This document shows positions 17,829 to 26,390 of a stretch of 59,875 nucleotides of DNA, piece by piece. Origin of the DNA: JAXMDT01 sp046348685 (GTDB lineage: Bacteria > Pseudomonadota > Alphaproteobacteria > Rickettsiales > UBA998); contig JAXMDT010000015.1 in the NCBI GenBank assembly GCA_046348685.1, forward strand, positions 1 to 59,875. Reading direction: 5' to 3'. How positions within the stretch are numbered: position 1 is the first letter of the stretch; each line of letters begins with the position of its first letter. The notes under the pieces were generated by a model. That model was given only the letters and a program-made list of their open reading frames with translations. It made no database searches and was not told the origin of the DNA. Both the position numbers and the translations under genes were made by a program.

Positions 17829-19071
17829 ATTTTCGGGTGGCGGCACACGTGCTTCCGCGTTTTCTTACGGCGTTTTGAAAGAACTGGAAAAAACGCAAAG
17901 TCCCACCACTCAAAAATCGCTATTAGAAGGTGTGGACTTTGTCAGCGGCGTTTCTGGCGGTTCGGTGACGGCTGCTTATTTCGTATTGAAAGGGCCGAAT
18001 GCTTATGATGATTTTCGTGAGAATTTTCTTGAAAAGAACGCAGAAGAAAACCTGATTACCGATTTTGGTATCAGCACTATTGTCCGCCTGCTGACGTTCG
18101 GCGGCGTCAATGACCGCAGTCACTTACCGAAGTGGCTCGATAAAAACCTGTTTCACGAAGCCACATACGCCGACGTCCTGACGCTGGACCGCCCTGTACT
18201 GTGGATCGGCGCGTCGGACATTTTCAACCGTACGCCCTTTGTGTTTTCCGGCATTACCTTCCGTCCCTTATGCAGCGATATTTCCAAAGTGGCACTGGCG
18301 GATGCGGTCTCCGCTTCTGCAGCCGTTCCAGCCGCGTTTACGCCAGTCAATGTCGAATCTTTTGCGGATCAATGCGAGTGGACCGACCCTGCGGCCAATA
18401 TGCCGGAAAGCAAATACAACAGTATCCAGGCAACCGTGGATGCTTTCCACCGCTATCGCGATACGAAATCGCTTAAATACGTGAAGTTGCTGGATGGTGG
18501 GCTTACCGATAATTTTGGTATTCAAGGCATTGCTGTAACGCGGCTTGCAGCGCACGAGCCCTATGCGCCTGTTACGGCAGAACGCGCGATACGTTTGAAG
18601 CGGCTCCTTTTTATTGCTGTGGATTCCGGGCGCGGGCCCGTTTATTCCAAGTGGAATAAACAACTCGATAATCCTGACATCGTCAATCTTGCCGGTGCCG
18701 TTACGGATACGTCCATAGACTCCAGCTCCCACATGGGTTTCGATTTCCTGCAATTAATCATGCACAACTGGGAGCGGGATCTTATCAAATGGCGTTGCAG
18801 CCTTTCCAGGAAAGAAGTGAAAGCCGCCATTGGCGACGAAGCTAAGACATGGAAGTGCGACAATGTGAAATTCTATGTGACGCAAGTGTCGTTTAAAGGT
18901 GCCGGATCGGAGCGACTTGCCAAGCTGGACAAAATCCCAACACGGTTTGTGTTACCGAAAAAGGATGTTGATTTCCTCATCGAGTCAGCGGAGGTCGCCT
19001 TGCAAAACAATAAGACCTACCGCGCGTTTCTGGAAGACATGAACGCCCATCCCGAAAAAGCAAAACATTAA
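17821..19071 (+). pseudogene. Patatin-like phospholipase, truncated at its N-terminus
   Basis: The open frame starts abruptly at A-F-S-G-G-G-T-R-A (the patatin oxyanion-hole loop) right after a stop at 17818-17820. It continues with the nucleophile elbow V-S-G-V-S-G-G-S and the catalytic Asp in L-L-D-G-G-L-T-D-N-F-G. About 415 codons are present. Missing is everything before the oxyanion loop, normally a signal peptide or membrane lead, and any convincing start; the first possible one is TTG 17875, inside the fold. Patatin-like proteins are Ser/Asp lipid hydrolases. The stop at 19069-19071 is followed 18 bases later by a lipoprotein gene, suggesting an operon that lost its promoter. Confidence 0.78.
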
Positions 19072-19089
19072 TTGACCAAGGAGCTTCTA

Positions 19090-19782
19090 ATGAAACCAAC
19101 AGCCATCGCGCTTTTTGCACTGTTTTTAGTTGCTGCGTGCGCCACGACAAAACAAGCCAGCGATGTTAAACACTCCGGCTTCCTCGGGGATTATTCCATT
19201 TTACAAAAAGGCAAAGAGGGGCAGGCGTTGCTGCGTTATGACAATCCCAATGCCCAATGGAAAACATACAACAAAGTCATGATTGACGCAGTCAGTATCT
19301 GGACTGGCCCCGACTCCGATCTGGCGAAGATTTCCGCTGAGGAAAGACAAAAACTGGCAAATCGCTTTCAGGTCATTCTCGCTAACGAGCTCGGAAAAAG
19401 CTATCATTTAGTATCGGCGCCAGGACCGAATACATTGCGTATTCAAGCTGCGATTACGGATGCCGATTCCTCCAATCCCGCATTAAATACCGTTTCCACC
19501 GTCATGCCTATTGGACTCGCGGTCAGCGCTGTTACGGAAGCTGCAACGGGAAAGCCGACATTTACAGGCTCCGCATCCGGCGAAATGAAAGTATCTGACG
19601 CTGTTACAGGTGAAATCCTCACCGCTGCGGTTGATTCCAGGTTTGCGGGAAAGAAGCTCTCAACGGAAATGGCCGACAAATGGTCTGATGCCCAGAACGT
19701 GCTTACGTATTGGGCGCAGCAGCTAGCCTATAAACTTTGCGTCAACAGCCATCGTACAGGCTGCGTTGCTCCTGCCGCCTGA
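19090..19782 (+). CDS. DUF3313-like lipoprotein
   Basis: 230 residues from ATG 19090, chosen because AAGGAG lies 6-11 bases upstream; a TTG 18 bases earlier is less likely. Lipobox V-A-A-C gives an acylated Cys at about residue 17. The body, with G-F-L-G-D-Y-S-I-L, K-V-M-I-D-A-V-S-I-W and R-I-Q-A-A-I-T-D-A, fits the DUF3313 family of periplasm-facing lipoproteins of unknown function. It is downstream of the patatin-like gene in the same direction. Confidence 0.78.
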   Translation: MKPTAIALFALFLVAACATTKQASDVKHSGFLGDYSILQKGKEGQALLRYDNPNAQWKTYNKVMIDAVSIWTGPDSDLAKISAEERQKLANRFQVILANELGKSYHLVSAPGPNTLRIQAAITDADSSNPALNTVSTVMPIGLAVSAVTEAATGKPTFTGSASGEMKVSDAVTGEILTAAVDSRFAGKKLSTEMADKWSDAQNVLTYWAQQLAYKLCVNSHRTGCVAPAA

Positions 19783-19841
19783 TTATAGGAGGTAGAAAGT
19801 ACTAAGCCATTACACCTAAATTTTAGACAGCCGATCATGGC

Positions 19842-20549
19842 ATGAAGAAAATAGCAGGTTGTTTCGGGTTTTTCATCGGTTGTCAGGTAATAGCTGTCGC
19901 AGCCATGGCAGGTACGGGTGGCGTTTCCACTGCAACGGTTAATAAAGGGCAGCTGACGACAAGTTTGCGAACTTCCTATTCGCCTGCTGATAATAACATC
20001 AGAACAGAAGGCCAGTTTAGCAGCCGGATCATGTTCGATTATGGCTTTACGGATCGTTTTTCGCTCGGGCTTTATGGACAAACGGAAAGGCGCGCCGACG
20101 ATGATCCGGAGTTCAGCTCGGTGATGCTGGATGCCAAAGTAGAGCTGACAGAAGCCGCAAAGCGAGGGTTCTATAGCGGGTTCAGGGTGCGCTACACCCT
20201 GAAGGATTCCGACAAAAAGCCCGATAACGCCAGCCTGAAGTTGATTGTAGGCGCTCCGGCAGGCAAGTGGGATTTCCGCATGAATCAGATATTATATTAT
20301 GAAGTCGGGGAGGATGGATCGGACGGCATCAATTTCGAAACACGTCTGCAAACCAGTTATTACTATCATCCGCAGCACCGCATCGGCGTAGAAAGTTTCC
20401 GCGATTTTCACCTGCAAACGCATGAGTTGGGGCCGATTCTGGCTGGCGCTATTACGGACACGCTGTCTTACGAGGTCGGGTATCATGTGGGGCTGACAGA
20501 TTCGACGGCGGATAACACATTCAGATTTTTTTTAACACAAGCATTTTAA
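19842..20549 (+). CDS. Outer membrane beta-barrel protein of unknown function
   Basis: 235 residues with a signal peptide (K-K then a hydrophobic run ending A-A-M-A-G) and amphipathic strands throughout, for example F-S-L-G-L-Y-G-Q-T-E and Y-S-G-F-R-V-R-Y. It ends F-F-L-T-Q-A-F with the terminal Phe recognised by the BAM complex. I do not recognise the family. A second barrel-like gene lies on the other strand at 16.1 kb. It is followed 10 bases later by the glycine-zipper gene, so the two are probably co-transcribed. Confidence 0.7.
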   Translation: MKKIAGCFGFFIGCQVIAVAAMAGTGGVSTATVNKGQLTTSLRTSYSPADNNIRTEGQFSSRIMFDYGFTDRFSLGLYGQTERRADDDPEFSSVMLDAKVELTEAAKRGFYSGFRVRYTLKDSDKKPDNASLKLIVGAPAGKWDFRMNQILYYEVGEDGSDGINFETRLQTSYYYHPQHRIGVESFRDFHLQTHELGPILAGAITDTLSYEVGYHVGLTDSTADNTFRFFLTQAF

Positions 20550-20559
20550 GGAGAAGAAC

Positions 20560-21030
20560 ATGAAACGCACTTTATGGATGACAACGGTGGCGCTGATGGC
20601 AGGTCTTGCGACTGCCGAGCATGCACATGCACAGCAATTTATCTACCCTTCCAAAGGACAGTCTGCGGAAACGCAGAAAAATGACGAAGCGGCGTGCTAC
20701 TCTTGGGCAGTTCAGCAATCCGGATATGATCCTGTAAACGCAATGTCTCAAACGCAGCCCATGGCGCCGGCGGGCGCCGCACGTGGATCCGGAATGCGCG
20801 GCGCAGTAGGCGGCGCGGTCATAGGCGGTGTTATCGGTGATGACGCGAAAGGCGCGGCCATCGGCGCGGCGACTGGTGCAGTGGGAGGAAGAATGATAAG
20901 CCGCCGCGGTAACGCCATGGCTGCACAGAAAACACAGCAGCAGGCGCAAGCTGCCGCCAGCCAGAATCAAGCAACCTTTATCCGGGCACGCACCGCTTGT
21001 CTTGAAGGAAGAGGGTATACGGTAAAATAG
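20560..21030 (+). CDS. Glycine-zipper envelope protein
   Basis: 156 residues with a cleavable signal peptide ending A-H-A-Q. A central segment, about residues 80-110, repeats small-residue steps: G-A-V-G-G-A-V-I-G-G-V-I-G, then G-A-A-I-G-A-A-T-G-A-V-G-G, the glycine-zipper pattern used for helix packing in membranes. A Gln/Ala-rich tail follows and the end is R-T-A-C-L-E-G-R-G-Y-T-V, a motif seen in similar proteins. Two Cys could pair in the periplasm. Ribosome binding site AAGGAG at -10. Function unknown. Confidence 0.78.
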   Translation: MKRTLWMTTVALMAGLATAEHAHAQQFIYPSKGQSAETQKNDEAACYSWAVQQSGYDPVNAMSQTQPMAPAGAARGSGMRGAVGGAVIGGVIGDDAKGAAIGAATGAVGGRMISRRGNAMAAQKTQQQAQAAASQNQATFIRARTACLEGRGYTVK

Positions 21031-21047
21031 TAACTGATCGCTGCCGG

Positions 21048-22094
21048 TTAGGGCTGTCCACCGCCGCCGGACGCACCGTAGACCTGCCCGGTTGAAAAGC
21101 TGGCATCGTTTGCTGCAAGTTGCACATAGATCGAGGCCAATTCCGCAGGCTGACCAGGGCGGCCTAACGCTGTGTCACCGCCGAACTTCTCCAGCTTCTC
21201 CATCGTGGCGCCGCCACTGACCTGAAGCGGCGTCCAGATTGGTCCGGGCGCTACTGCATTAACGCGAATGCCTTTTGGCCCAAGCTGCTTGGCAAGCGAC
21301 TTGATATAATTGACGGTCGCAGCTTTCGTTTGCGCGTAATCATAAAGCTCTGCTGAAGGATCGTACGCCTGCTCAGAGGCGGTGCCGATAATGGATGAAC
21401 CTGGTTTTAAATGCGGTAGCGCCGCTTTGATAATCCAAAATGGCGCATAAATATTCGTTTTCATCGTCGCGTCGAAATCTTCTGTGGAAATATCGAGAAT
21501 AGATTTTTTTGTCTGCTGGCGCGCCGCATTGCAAATGACAATGTCAAGACCGCCCATAGCTTCCACGGCCTTTTCAACCAGCTGCTTGCAAAACGCCTCA
21601 TCTCTCAGATCACCGGGGATGGAAACACCTTTGCGCCCTTCCTTTTTAATCAGCTCAATGACTTCATCGGCATCTGGCTGCTCATCGGCGAGGTGATTGA
21701 TGACGACATCCGCACCTTCACGGCCGTAAGCAATGGCAGCCGCCCGGCCCATGCCCGAATCACCACCTGTAATAAGCGCTTTTCTTCCCGCTAAACGCCC
21801 TGATCCCTTGTAAGTCTTTTCGCCATGGTCTGGTACAGGTGTCATTTTACCCGCTAGTCCCGGCCATGGCTGCTTTTGGTGCTTAAAAGGAGGCTTGGGA
21901 TATTTCGTCGTGGGATCTTCAAACGGTGCGGCCGTTGCCGCGGCCTTAGTTGCTGTTTTCATATTTTCACCTGCCTTGCCTGAATTTGAAGTAGCTTGAG
22001 CGAATGCAGGAAAAGCTGTTGCTGCAGCCATCCCCATGCCTAATCCACCCATGATCTGACGGCGCGAATAGAGTGCATCGATTTTATTGCTCAT
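21048..22094 (-). CDS. SDR-family oxidoreductase (YghA-like) with a Tat-type leader
   Basis: 348 residues from ATG 22094 (GGAGAG upstream). The N-terminus has S-R-R-Q-I-M-G-G followed by a hydrophobic stretch ending A-F-A-Q-A, a twin-arginine export signal. A Pro-rich linker typical of YghA-like proteins (D-P-T-T-K-Y-P-K-P-P-F) leads to the Rossmann domain: T-G-G-D-S-G-M-G-R, C-N-A-A, the Ser in I-I-G-T-A-S, and the Tyr/Lys pair in Y-D-Y-A-Q-T-K. These support an NAD(P)-dependent short-chain dehydrogenase. Substrate unknown. Export would place a nicotinamide enzyme outside the cytosol unless it is carried out folded with cofactor, as Tat allows. Confidence 0.85.
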   Translation of the reverse strand: MSNKIDALYSRRQIMGGLGMGMAAATAFPAFAQATSNSGKAGENMKTATKAAATAAPFEDPTTKYPKPPFKHQKQPWPGLAGKMTPVPDHGEKTYKGSGRLAGRKALITGGDSGMGRAAAIAYGREGADVVINHLADEQPDADEVIELIKKEGRKGVSIPGDLRDEAFCKQLVEKAVEAMGGLDIVICNAARQQTKKSILDISTEDFDATMKTNIYAPFWIIKAALPHLKPGSSIIGTASEQAYDPSAELYDYAQTKAATVNYIKSLAKQLGPKGIRVNAVAPGPIWTPLQVSGGATMEKLEKFGGDTALGRPGQPAELASIYVQLAANDASFSTGQVYGASGGGGQP

Positions 22095-22318
22095 AAGGCT
22101 CTCCATGGGAAAATTGGACAGTGATGAAATAATAATAAAAAATCGATAGCTGAAATTATCAGGAATTTCGCATTTAGTGATTATAAGCGTAAGATACTAA
22201 TGCGATATGTGAGTCAAACCAGTGTGTGTTTTAAACTCAACCGGACTCGAACCTGTGCAAGCTCATGCACTGGCGATACGAAAGCGATGTAAATCTCTAG
22301 GGTGATGATGAAAACGAA

Positions 22319-23527
22319 TTAAGCGATGGCAGCGCCGGCAGCGGGGCCGGACATCTGGGAAGCTGCAACGCGGTCGATCCAGGGGTTATGCTCCATATGG
22401 CTGACACGGCTGCGGACTTCCTGCTCGAAACGCTCGGTGTTGAATTTATCGCCGGTAATATCTTTGCGATAATGCATATAACTGGTCAGGCGTTGCAGCA
22501 TCGGCTCGCGCTGATCTTCCGGCATGCTTGCCAAAATTTTTGCATTAACTGAACAGAGACGAGAGAAAACCGCTTCGGCGCCAATCTCATTGCCTTTATG
22601 TTCTTTAGAAGAAATTGTCATCAGGACACCGGCGCCCAGGAAGGCAAGGGCTGTTGTTGCACCAAAATAAGGTGTCAGCTGACCGCGCCAATTATCGGAG
22701 AATTTCGTGCTCGCGCCATATTCACCAGTTTCAGGGTTTTTGACATATCCAGCCATGATCTGGTTGTTTTTCATGGCACGCGCTTCTCCATCGAGGCGAT
22801 CCCACTCGGCTCGTTTCTTCAACATGTCCTTGTAGGCGTTAGTATCGCCATTTGCATGAAAAACAGTGCTTAACTCGCTGACTTTCTTTTGGGCATCTTC
22901 TGCTTCAGCAAGCACTTGCAGGCGTCCTCTTACATTTTTCCCATTAAACGTGCCGCCTTTTTCGTATTGATCGCTCCTGAAGAGCTTATTTTTGTTCCAG
23001 GCATCGGCAGCATCGACGGCATAGAGCACATCGCTCACCAGGCTAAGAATTCCCACCATGCGGAGCGGTGCTTCGCTAATAAAATCCCAGGTGGCGTTCG
23101 GAATTTCTTTTGGATGGGTTGCAAGGTGCGTTACCTTTCCTGGCAACTGCGTTAACGAATCATACCAGTTGCCTTGGATAGTCTCGATATTCGAATCTTT
23201 TTTCTTTTTTTCCGGAACGAACACGGCAATGCTATCGCGGACGATATTGACGCTGCCCAGTGCAATACGCGACCAGCCGCCGCCTTTCGCTTTAATGCCG
23301 TTGATTCCGGATTTGATCATGCCGATCGATCCAAGAACGCCAAGGCTGGAGCCTACTTCGATCGGGTGCGCAGCCAGAAAATGTTTCGCCGTTTCATAGA
23401 AGCCGCGCTGCTGTTCCTCGCCGGTCATCGGCGGCAGGGGTATGCCTTCTTTACCGAAAAATTCGCGCATATCGCGCATAAGCTGTGGCACATCGACATT
23501 GTCTTTGCCGCTGCCAAGCCAGCTCAT
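22319..23527 (-). CDS. Unrecognised protein with hydrophobic segments, second gene of a pair
   Basis: 402 residues from ATG 23527, chosen because the reading frame upstream overlaps the preceding gene and looks unlike protein. I do not recognise it. Several moderately hydrophobic stretches, near residues 50-65, 160-180 and 295-315 (for example T-A-L-A-F-L-G-A-G-V-L-M-T-I), could enter membranes. Between them is a charged segment V-L-A-E-A-E-D-A-Q-K-K-V-S-E-L that may be coiled coil. A His-rich patch M-H-Y-R-K-D and the tail S-G-P-A-A-G-A-A-I-A close it. It starts 11 bases after the preceding gene, so the pair is co-transcribed and may encode partners. Confidence 0.6.
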   Translation of the reverse strand: MSWLGSGKDNVDVPQLMRDMREFFGKEGIPLPPMTGEEQQRGFYETAKHFLAAHPIEVGSSLGVLGSIGMIKSGINGIKAKGGGWSRIALGSVNIVRDSIAVFVPEKKKKDSNIETIQGNWYDSLTQLPGKVTHLATHPKEIPNATWDFISEAPLRMVGILSLVSDVLYAVDAADAWNKNKLFRSDQYEKGGTFNGKNVRGRLQVLAEAEDAQKKVSELSTVFHANGDTNAYKDMLKKRAEWDRLDGEARAMKNNQIMAGYVKNPETGEYGASTKFSDNWRGQLTPYFGATTALAFLGAGVLMTISSKEHKGNEIGAEAVFSRLCSVNAKILASMPEDQREPMLQRLTSYMHYRKDITGDKFNTERFEQEVRSRVSHMEHNPWIDRVAASQMSGPAAGAAIA

Positions 23528-23538
23528 GAGGATCGGGT

Positions 23539-24012
23539 TTACGAGGCGCCAAGGGGCGCATTGATGATGCGCCCCCAGTCGAACGGTTTCTGAATAACAC
23601 CGGCGGCCAGAATGGAGGCATGGCCGATCAGTCCGACGCGGCCGTGCCACTTCACGGTATCGATCGCTTCTTTTTCTGTAATTTTCTTGACGCTGCCATT
23701 GACGGCTTCAATCGTCGGTGTGCCGGAAACAAAGCCGCTGCTGGAAAGGGCATGCACCAGTTTTCGTAAATCTTTGACGTTGGCGAGGACCAGCACATCC
23801 TGATCGTCTTTCACATCGGGATAGGCATCCTGGAAGCCATAGCGGTGCAGCATGGATGGCACGGTAGAAAGTGCGCCATCGCCCATTTCTTTTTTCGGAA
23901 AAATCCGCACCACGAAGAAACCATCGCTGTCGAGTTCGGCCTCTAAGCGGTTGATTGGGGATTCTTCATTCCAGGTGTAGCGGGTGCTACGGGGATGTTC
24001 GGTGGGACTCAT
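23539..24012 (-). CDS. Unrecognised protein, first gene of a pair
   Basis: 157 residues from ATG 24012 (M-S-P-T-E-H-P). The frame is open a further 29 codons upstream, but that would overlap the region needed for the divergent zwf promoter. Hydrophilic N-terminal half with G-F-F-V-V-R-I-F-P-K-K-E and D-D-Q-D-V-L-V-L-A-N-V-K-D-L-R-K-L, which suggests a small alpha/beta fold. The C-terminus contains G-L-I-G-H-A-S-I-L-A-A-G-V, a possible membrane helix. No family recognised. It is divergent from zwf and 11 bases upstream of the other unknown gene. Confidence 0.6.
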   Translation of the reverse strand: MSPTEHPRSTRYTWNEESPINRLEAELDSDGFFVVRIFPKKEMGDGALSTVPSMLHRYGFQDAYPDVKDDQDVLVLANVKDLRKLVHALSSSGFVSGTPTIEAVNGSVKKITEKEAIDTVKWHGRVGLIGHASILAAGVIQKPFDWGRIINAPLGAS

Positions 24013-24118
24013 ATAGCTAAAATATATGGGGTCAATGTGACAGTTTGATGTCGTCGCACTTGCAAAAAAAGCAGAAATAGGTCTTTTTTGTGGTTGCATT
24101 TTGAAAGATCGTTACCTT

Positions 24119-25636
24119 ATGCCTTCCGCCGCCAAACGCATGAACCCAGCAAACGCCATAAATACACAATTAAAAAAAGAGCTAAGCCCCTCGGATATCG
24201 TCATATTCGGAGGTACAGGCGATCTGGCTATGCGTAAAATCCTGCCCGCACTGTATTATCGCCTGCAGGATAAGCAACTCCCTGAAAAAAGCAGAATCCT
24301 GGTTTTGGGACGGCACCAGATGGACCGCGCCGCGCATGCCGAAAAAGTGCGTCAGGCCTGTGCAAGCTACATTCCTGCTAAGGATTTCACCGATAAGGAT
24401 TTTAAACATCTGGCTGACCGGATGGATTATCTGAACCTTGACGCCACCCACCCGGAAGATTTTGCGAAGATCGCCACGTTTCTGCAGAATAAGCCACGCG
24501 AGGTGCGCGTATTCTACCTTTCCACGCCAGCCGATATCTTCAGTACCATCTGCAAGAATCTGAAAGCCGCCGGCCTGGTCACGCCGGAAAGCCGCGTCGT
24601 CCTTGAAAAACCGCTCGGCTACGATCTCAAATCCTTCCGCGACATCAACGAAGCCGTGCTGACCTGCTTCAAGGAACATCAGATTTACCGCATCGACCAT
24701 TATCTCGGAAAAGAAACCGTGCAGAACCTGATGGTGCTGCGTTTCGCCAATAATATGTTCGAGCGCATGTGGAATTCGGACGTTATCGACCATGTGCAGA
24801 TCATGGTGGCGGAGAATATCGGCGTTGAGGATCGCGCCGGTTATTACGATCACGCTGGCGCGCTGCGCGACATGGTACAAAACCATTTGCTGCAGCTTCT
24901 GTGTCTTGTTGCCATGGAGCCGCCGCATTCCATCACCGCCGATGCGGTGCGTGATGAGAAACTGAAAATCCTGCGCTCGCTGCGGCCCATCCTGCCGCAT
25001 GAAATCGAGCAGATGACCGTACGCGGACAGTACCGCGACGGCGCTATCAAAGGCAAAGCCGTTTCATCTTATACCGATGACATCAAGAATCCGAAAAGCG
25101 ATACGGAGACCTTTGTCGCCATCAAAGCGCATGTCGATAACTGGCGCTGGTCGGGCGTGCCGTTTTATATTTGCACCGGCAAGCGCCTGCAGCAGCGTTA
25201 TTCGGAAATCGTTATCCAGCTGAAACAAGTGCCGCATAGTATCTTTCCGAGCCAGGATGAAACGCCGGAAACCAATAAGCTGATCATTCGCCTGCAGCCG
25301 GACGAAAGCATCAAGTTGCAGATGATCACGAAAGTGCCGGGTCCCGGCGGTTACCGCCTGAAGCCGGTTTCGCTCAATCTCAGCCTTGCTGAGGAATTCG
25401 ATGAGCGTTTCCCGGACGCTTATGAACGTCTGCTGATGGACGTCGTGCGCGGCAACCTGACGCTATTTATGCGTACGGATGAGCTCGAAGCCGCGTGGAT
25501 CTGGACCGAATACATCATGCAGGGCTGGAAGGATGCGAATCAGAAATGCAAACGCTATCCCTCTGGCAGCTGGGGTCCGGAAGATGCCTATGCGTTGATG
25601 GCGCGCGATGGCCGCGAATGGCACCGCGACGAATAA
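24119..25636 (+). CDS. zwf: Glucose-6-phosphate 1-dehydrogenase
   Basis: Oxidises glucose-6-phosphate to 6-phosphogluconolactone with NAD(P)+, entry to the Entner-Doudoroff and pentose phosphate routes. N-terminal Rossmann motif I-F-G-G-T-G-D-L-A-M-R-K, active-site R-I-D-H-Y-L-G-K-E (catalytic His and substrate-binding Lys), and the C-terminal domain with S-Y-T-D-D and G-S-W-G-P-E-D-A are all present. About 505 residues from ATG 24119; ATG 24140 and TTG 24101 are alternatives, and none has a good Shine-Dalgarno. First gene of a run zwf-pgl-(reverse small gene)-edd-glk-eda, the classical Entner-Doudoroff set. Confidence 0.95.
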   Translation: MPSAAKRMNPANAINTQLKKELSPSDIVIFGGTGDLAMRKILPALYYRLQDKQLPEKSRILVLGRHQMDRAAHAEKVRQACASYIPAKDFTDKDFKHLADRMDYLNLDATHPEDFAKIATFLQNKPREVRVFYLSTPADIFSTICKNLKAAGLVTPESRVVLEKPLGYDLKSFRDINEAVLTCFKEHQIYRIDHYLGKETVQNLMVLRFANNMFERMWNSDVIDHVQIMVAENIGVEDRAGYYDHAGALRDMVQNHLLQLLCLVAMEPPHSITADAVRDEKLKILRSLRPILPHEIEQMTVRGQYRDGAIKGKAVSSYTDDIKNPKSDTETFVAIKAHVDNWRWSGVPFYICTGKRLQQRYSEIVIQLKQVPHSIFPSQDETPETNKLIIRLQPDESIKLQMITKVPGPGGYRLKPVSLNLSLAEEFDERFPDAYERLLMDVVRGNLTLFMRTDELEAAWIWTEYIMQGWKDANQKCKRYPSGSWGPEDAYALMARDGREWHRDE

Positions 25637-25641
25637 TCGGC

Positions 25642-25700
25642 GTCATCCTGAGCTTAGCGTAGGATCTTAAATGTTAGTTGCAGCGCTACTCTAGGATGAC
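25642..25700. repeat. Short palindromic intergenic element between zwf and pgl
   Basis: GTCATCCTGAG...AGGATCT begins at 25642 and AGGATGAC at 25693-25700 completes an inverted repeat with GTCATCCT. It fills the whole gap between zwf and pgl. The wording resembles a widespread type of bacterial intergenic palindrome; a related sequence occurs at 57109-57135. Confidence 0.55.
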
Positions 25701-25703
25701 AAT

Positions 25704-26384
25704 ATGACTACTATGCATCAATTTTCCTCCCGTCAGGAAGCAGCACAAACACTCGCTGAAAATGTAGCGGAATGGTTGCGCGAGGGCGTAACAGCACGTG
25801 GCAAGGCTAGCCTTGTGGTTTCCGGCGGTTCGACGCCAAAGCCATTTTTTGAAGTGCTCGGCAACATGGACCTGCCGTGGGAAAGTATCTATGTGACGCT
25901 GGCGGATGAACGCTGGGTGCCGAATACATCCGAGGACAGCAATGAGAAACTGGTACGTTCCCATATGAAGGGACTGAAGCATTTCGTGCCCTTAAAAAAT
26001 GCTGCGGCTATACCCGCAGCGGGCGAGAAAGAAGCCGAAGCAGCAATAAAACCGTTATTGCCTTTCGATGTGGTTATCCTCGGCATGGGGGAGGATGGTC
26101 ATACGGCATCGCTCTTTCCAAACCATCCCGGTCTGGAAGAGGGGCTGAAGCCCGGCTCGGATCGCATGTGTCTCGGCGTTGAAGATTCACCCAAGCCGCC
26201 GCCCTCACGCTTGACGCTCACCTACGCGGCGCTGATCAATTGCCAGCATCTCGTAATTCATATCAGTGGTAACGATAAGATTCAGGTGCTTGAAAAGGCG
26301 CAGCAAGCAAGCGTTAATACAATGCCGATTGCTGCGTTCTTAAAACAGAACCAAGTCCCTGCTAAAATTTATTGGGCTGAGTAA
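25704..26384 (+). CDS. pgl: 6-phosphogluconolactonase (DevB type)
   Basis: 226-residue enzyme that hydrolyses 6-phosphogluconolactone to 6-phosphogluconate. It has the NagB/RpiA-like fold signatures: V-V-S-G-G-S-T-P-K-P-F-F for phosphate binding, L-A-D-E-R-W-V-P, D-S-N-E-K-L, and I-L-G-M-G-E-D-G-H-T-A-S-L-F-P with the catalytic His. Length is normal. It lies 67 bases after zwf, with a palindromic element between them. Confidence 0.93.
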   Translation: MTTMHQFSSRQEAAQTLAENVAEWLREGVTARGKASLVVSGGSTPKPFFEVLGNMDLPWESIYVTLADERWVPNTSEDSNEKLVRSHMKGLKHFVPLKNAAAIPAAGEKEAEAAIKPLLPFDVVILGMGEDGHTASLFPNHPGLEEGLKPGSDRMCLGVEDSPKPPPSRLTLTYAALINCQHLVIHISGNDKIQVLEKAQQASVNTMPIAAFLKQNQVPAKIYWAE

Positions 26385-26390
26385 TCGGGT

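Noticed and set aside
24182..25000. 272-codon reverse open frame inside zwf
   Set aside because: Wholly antisense to conserved Zwf motifs and without family features.
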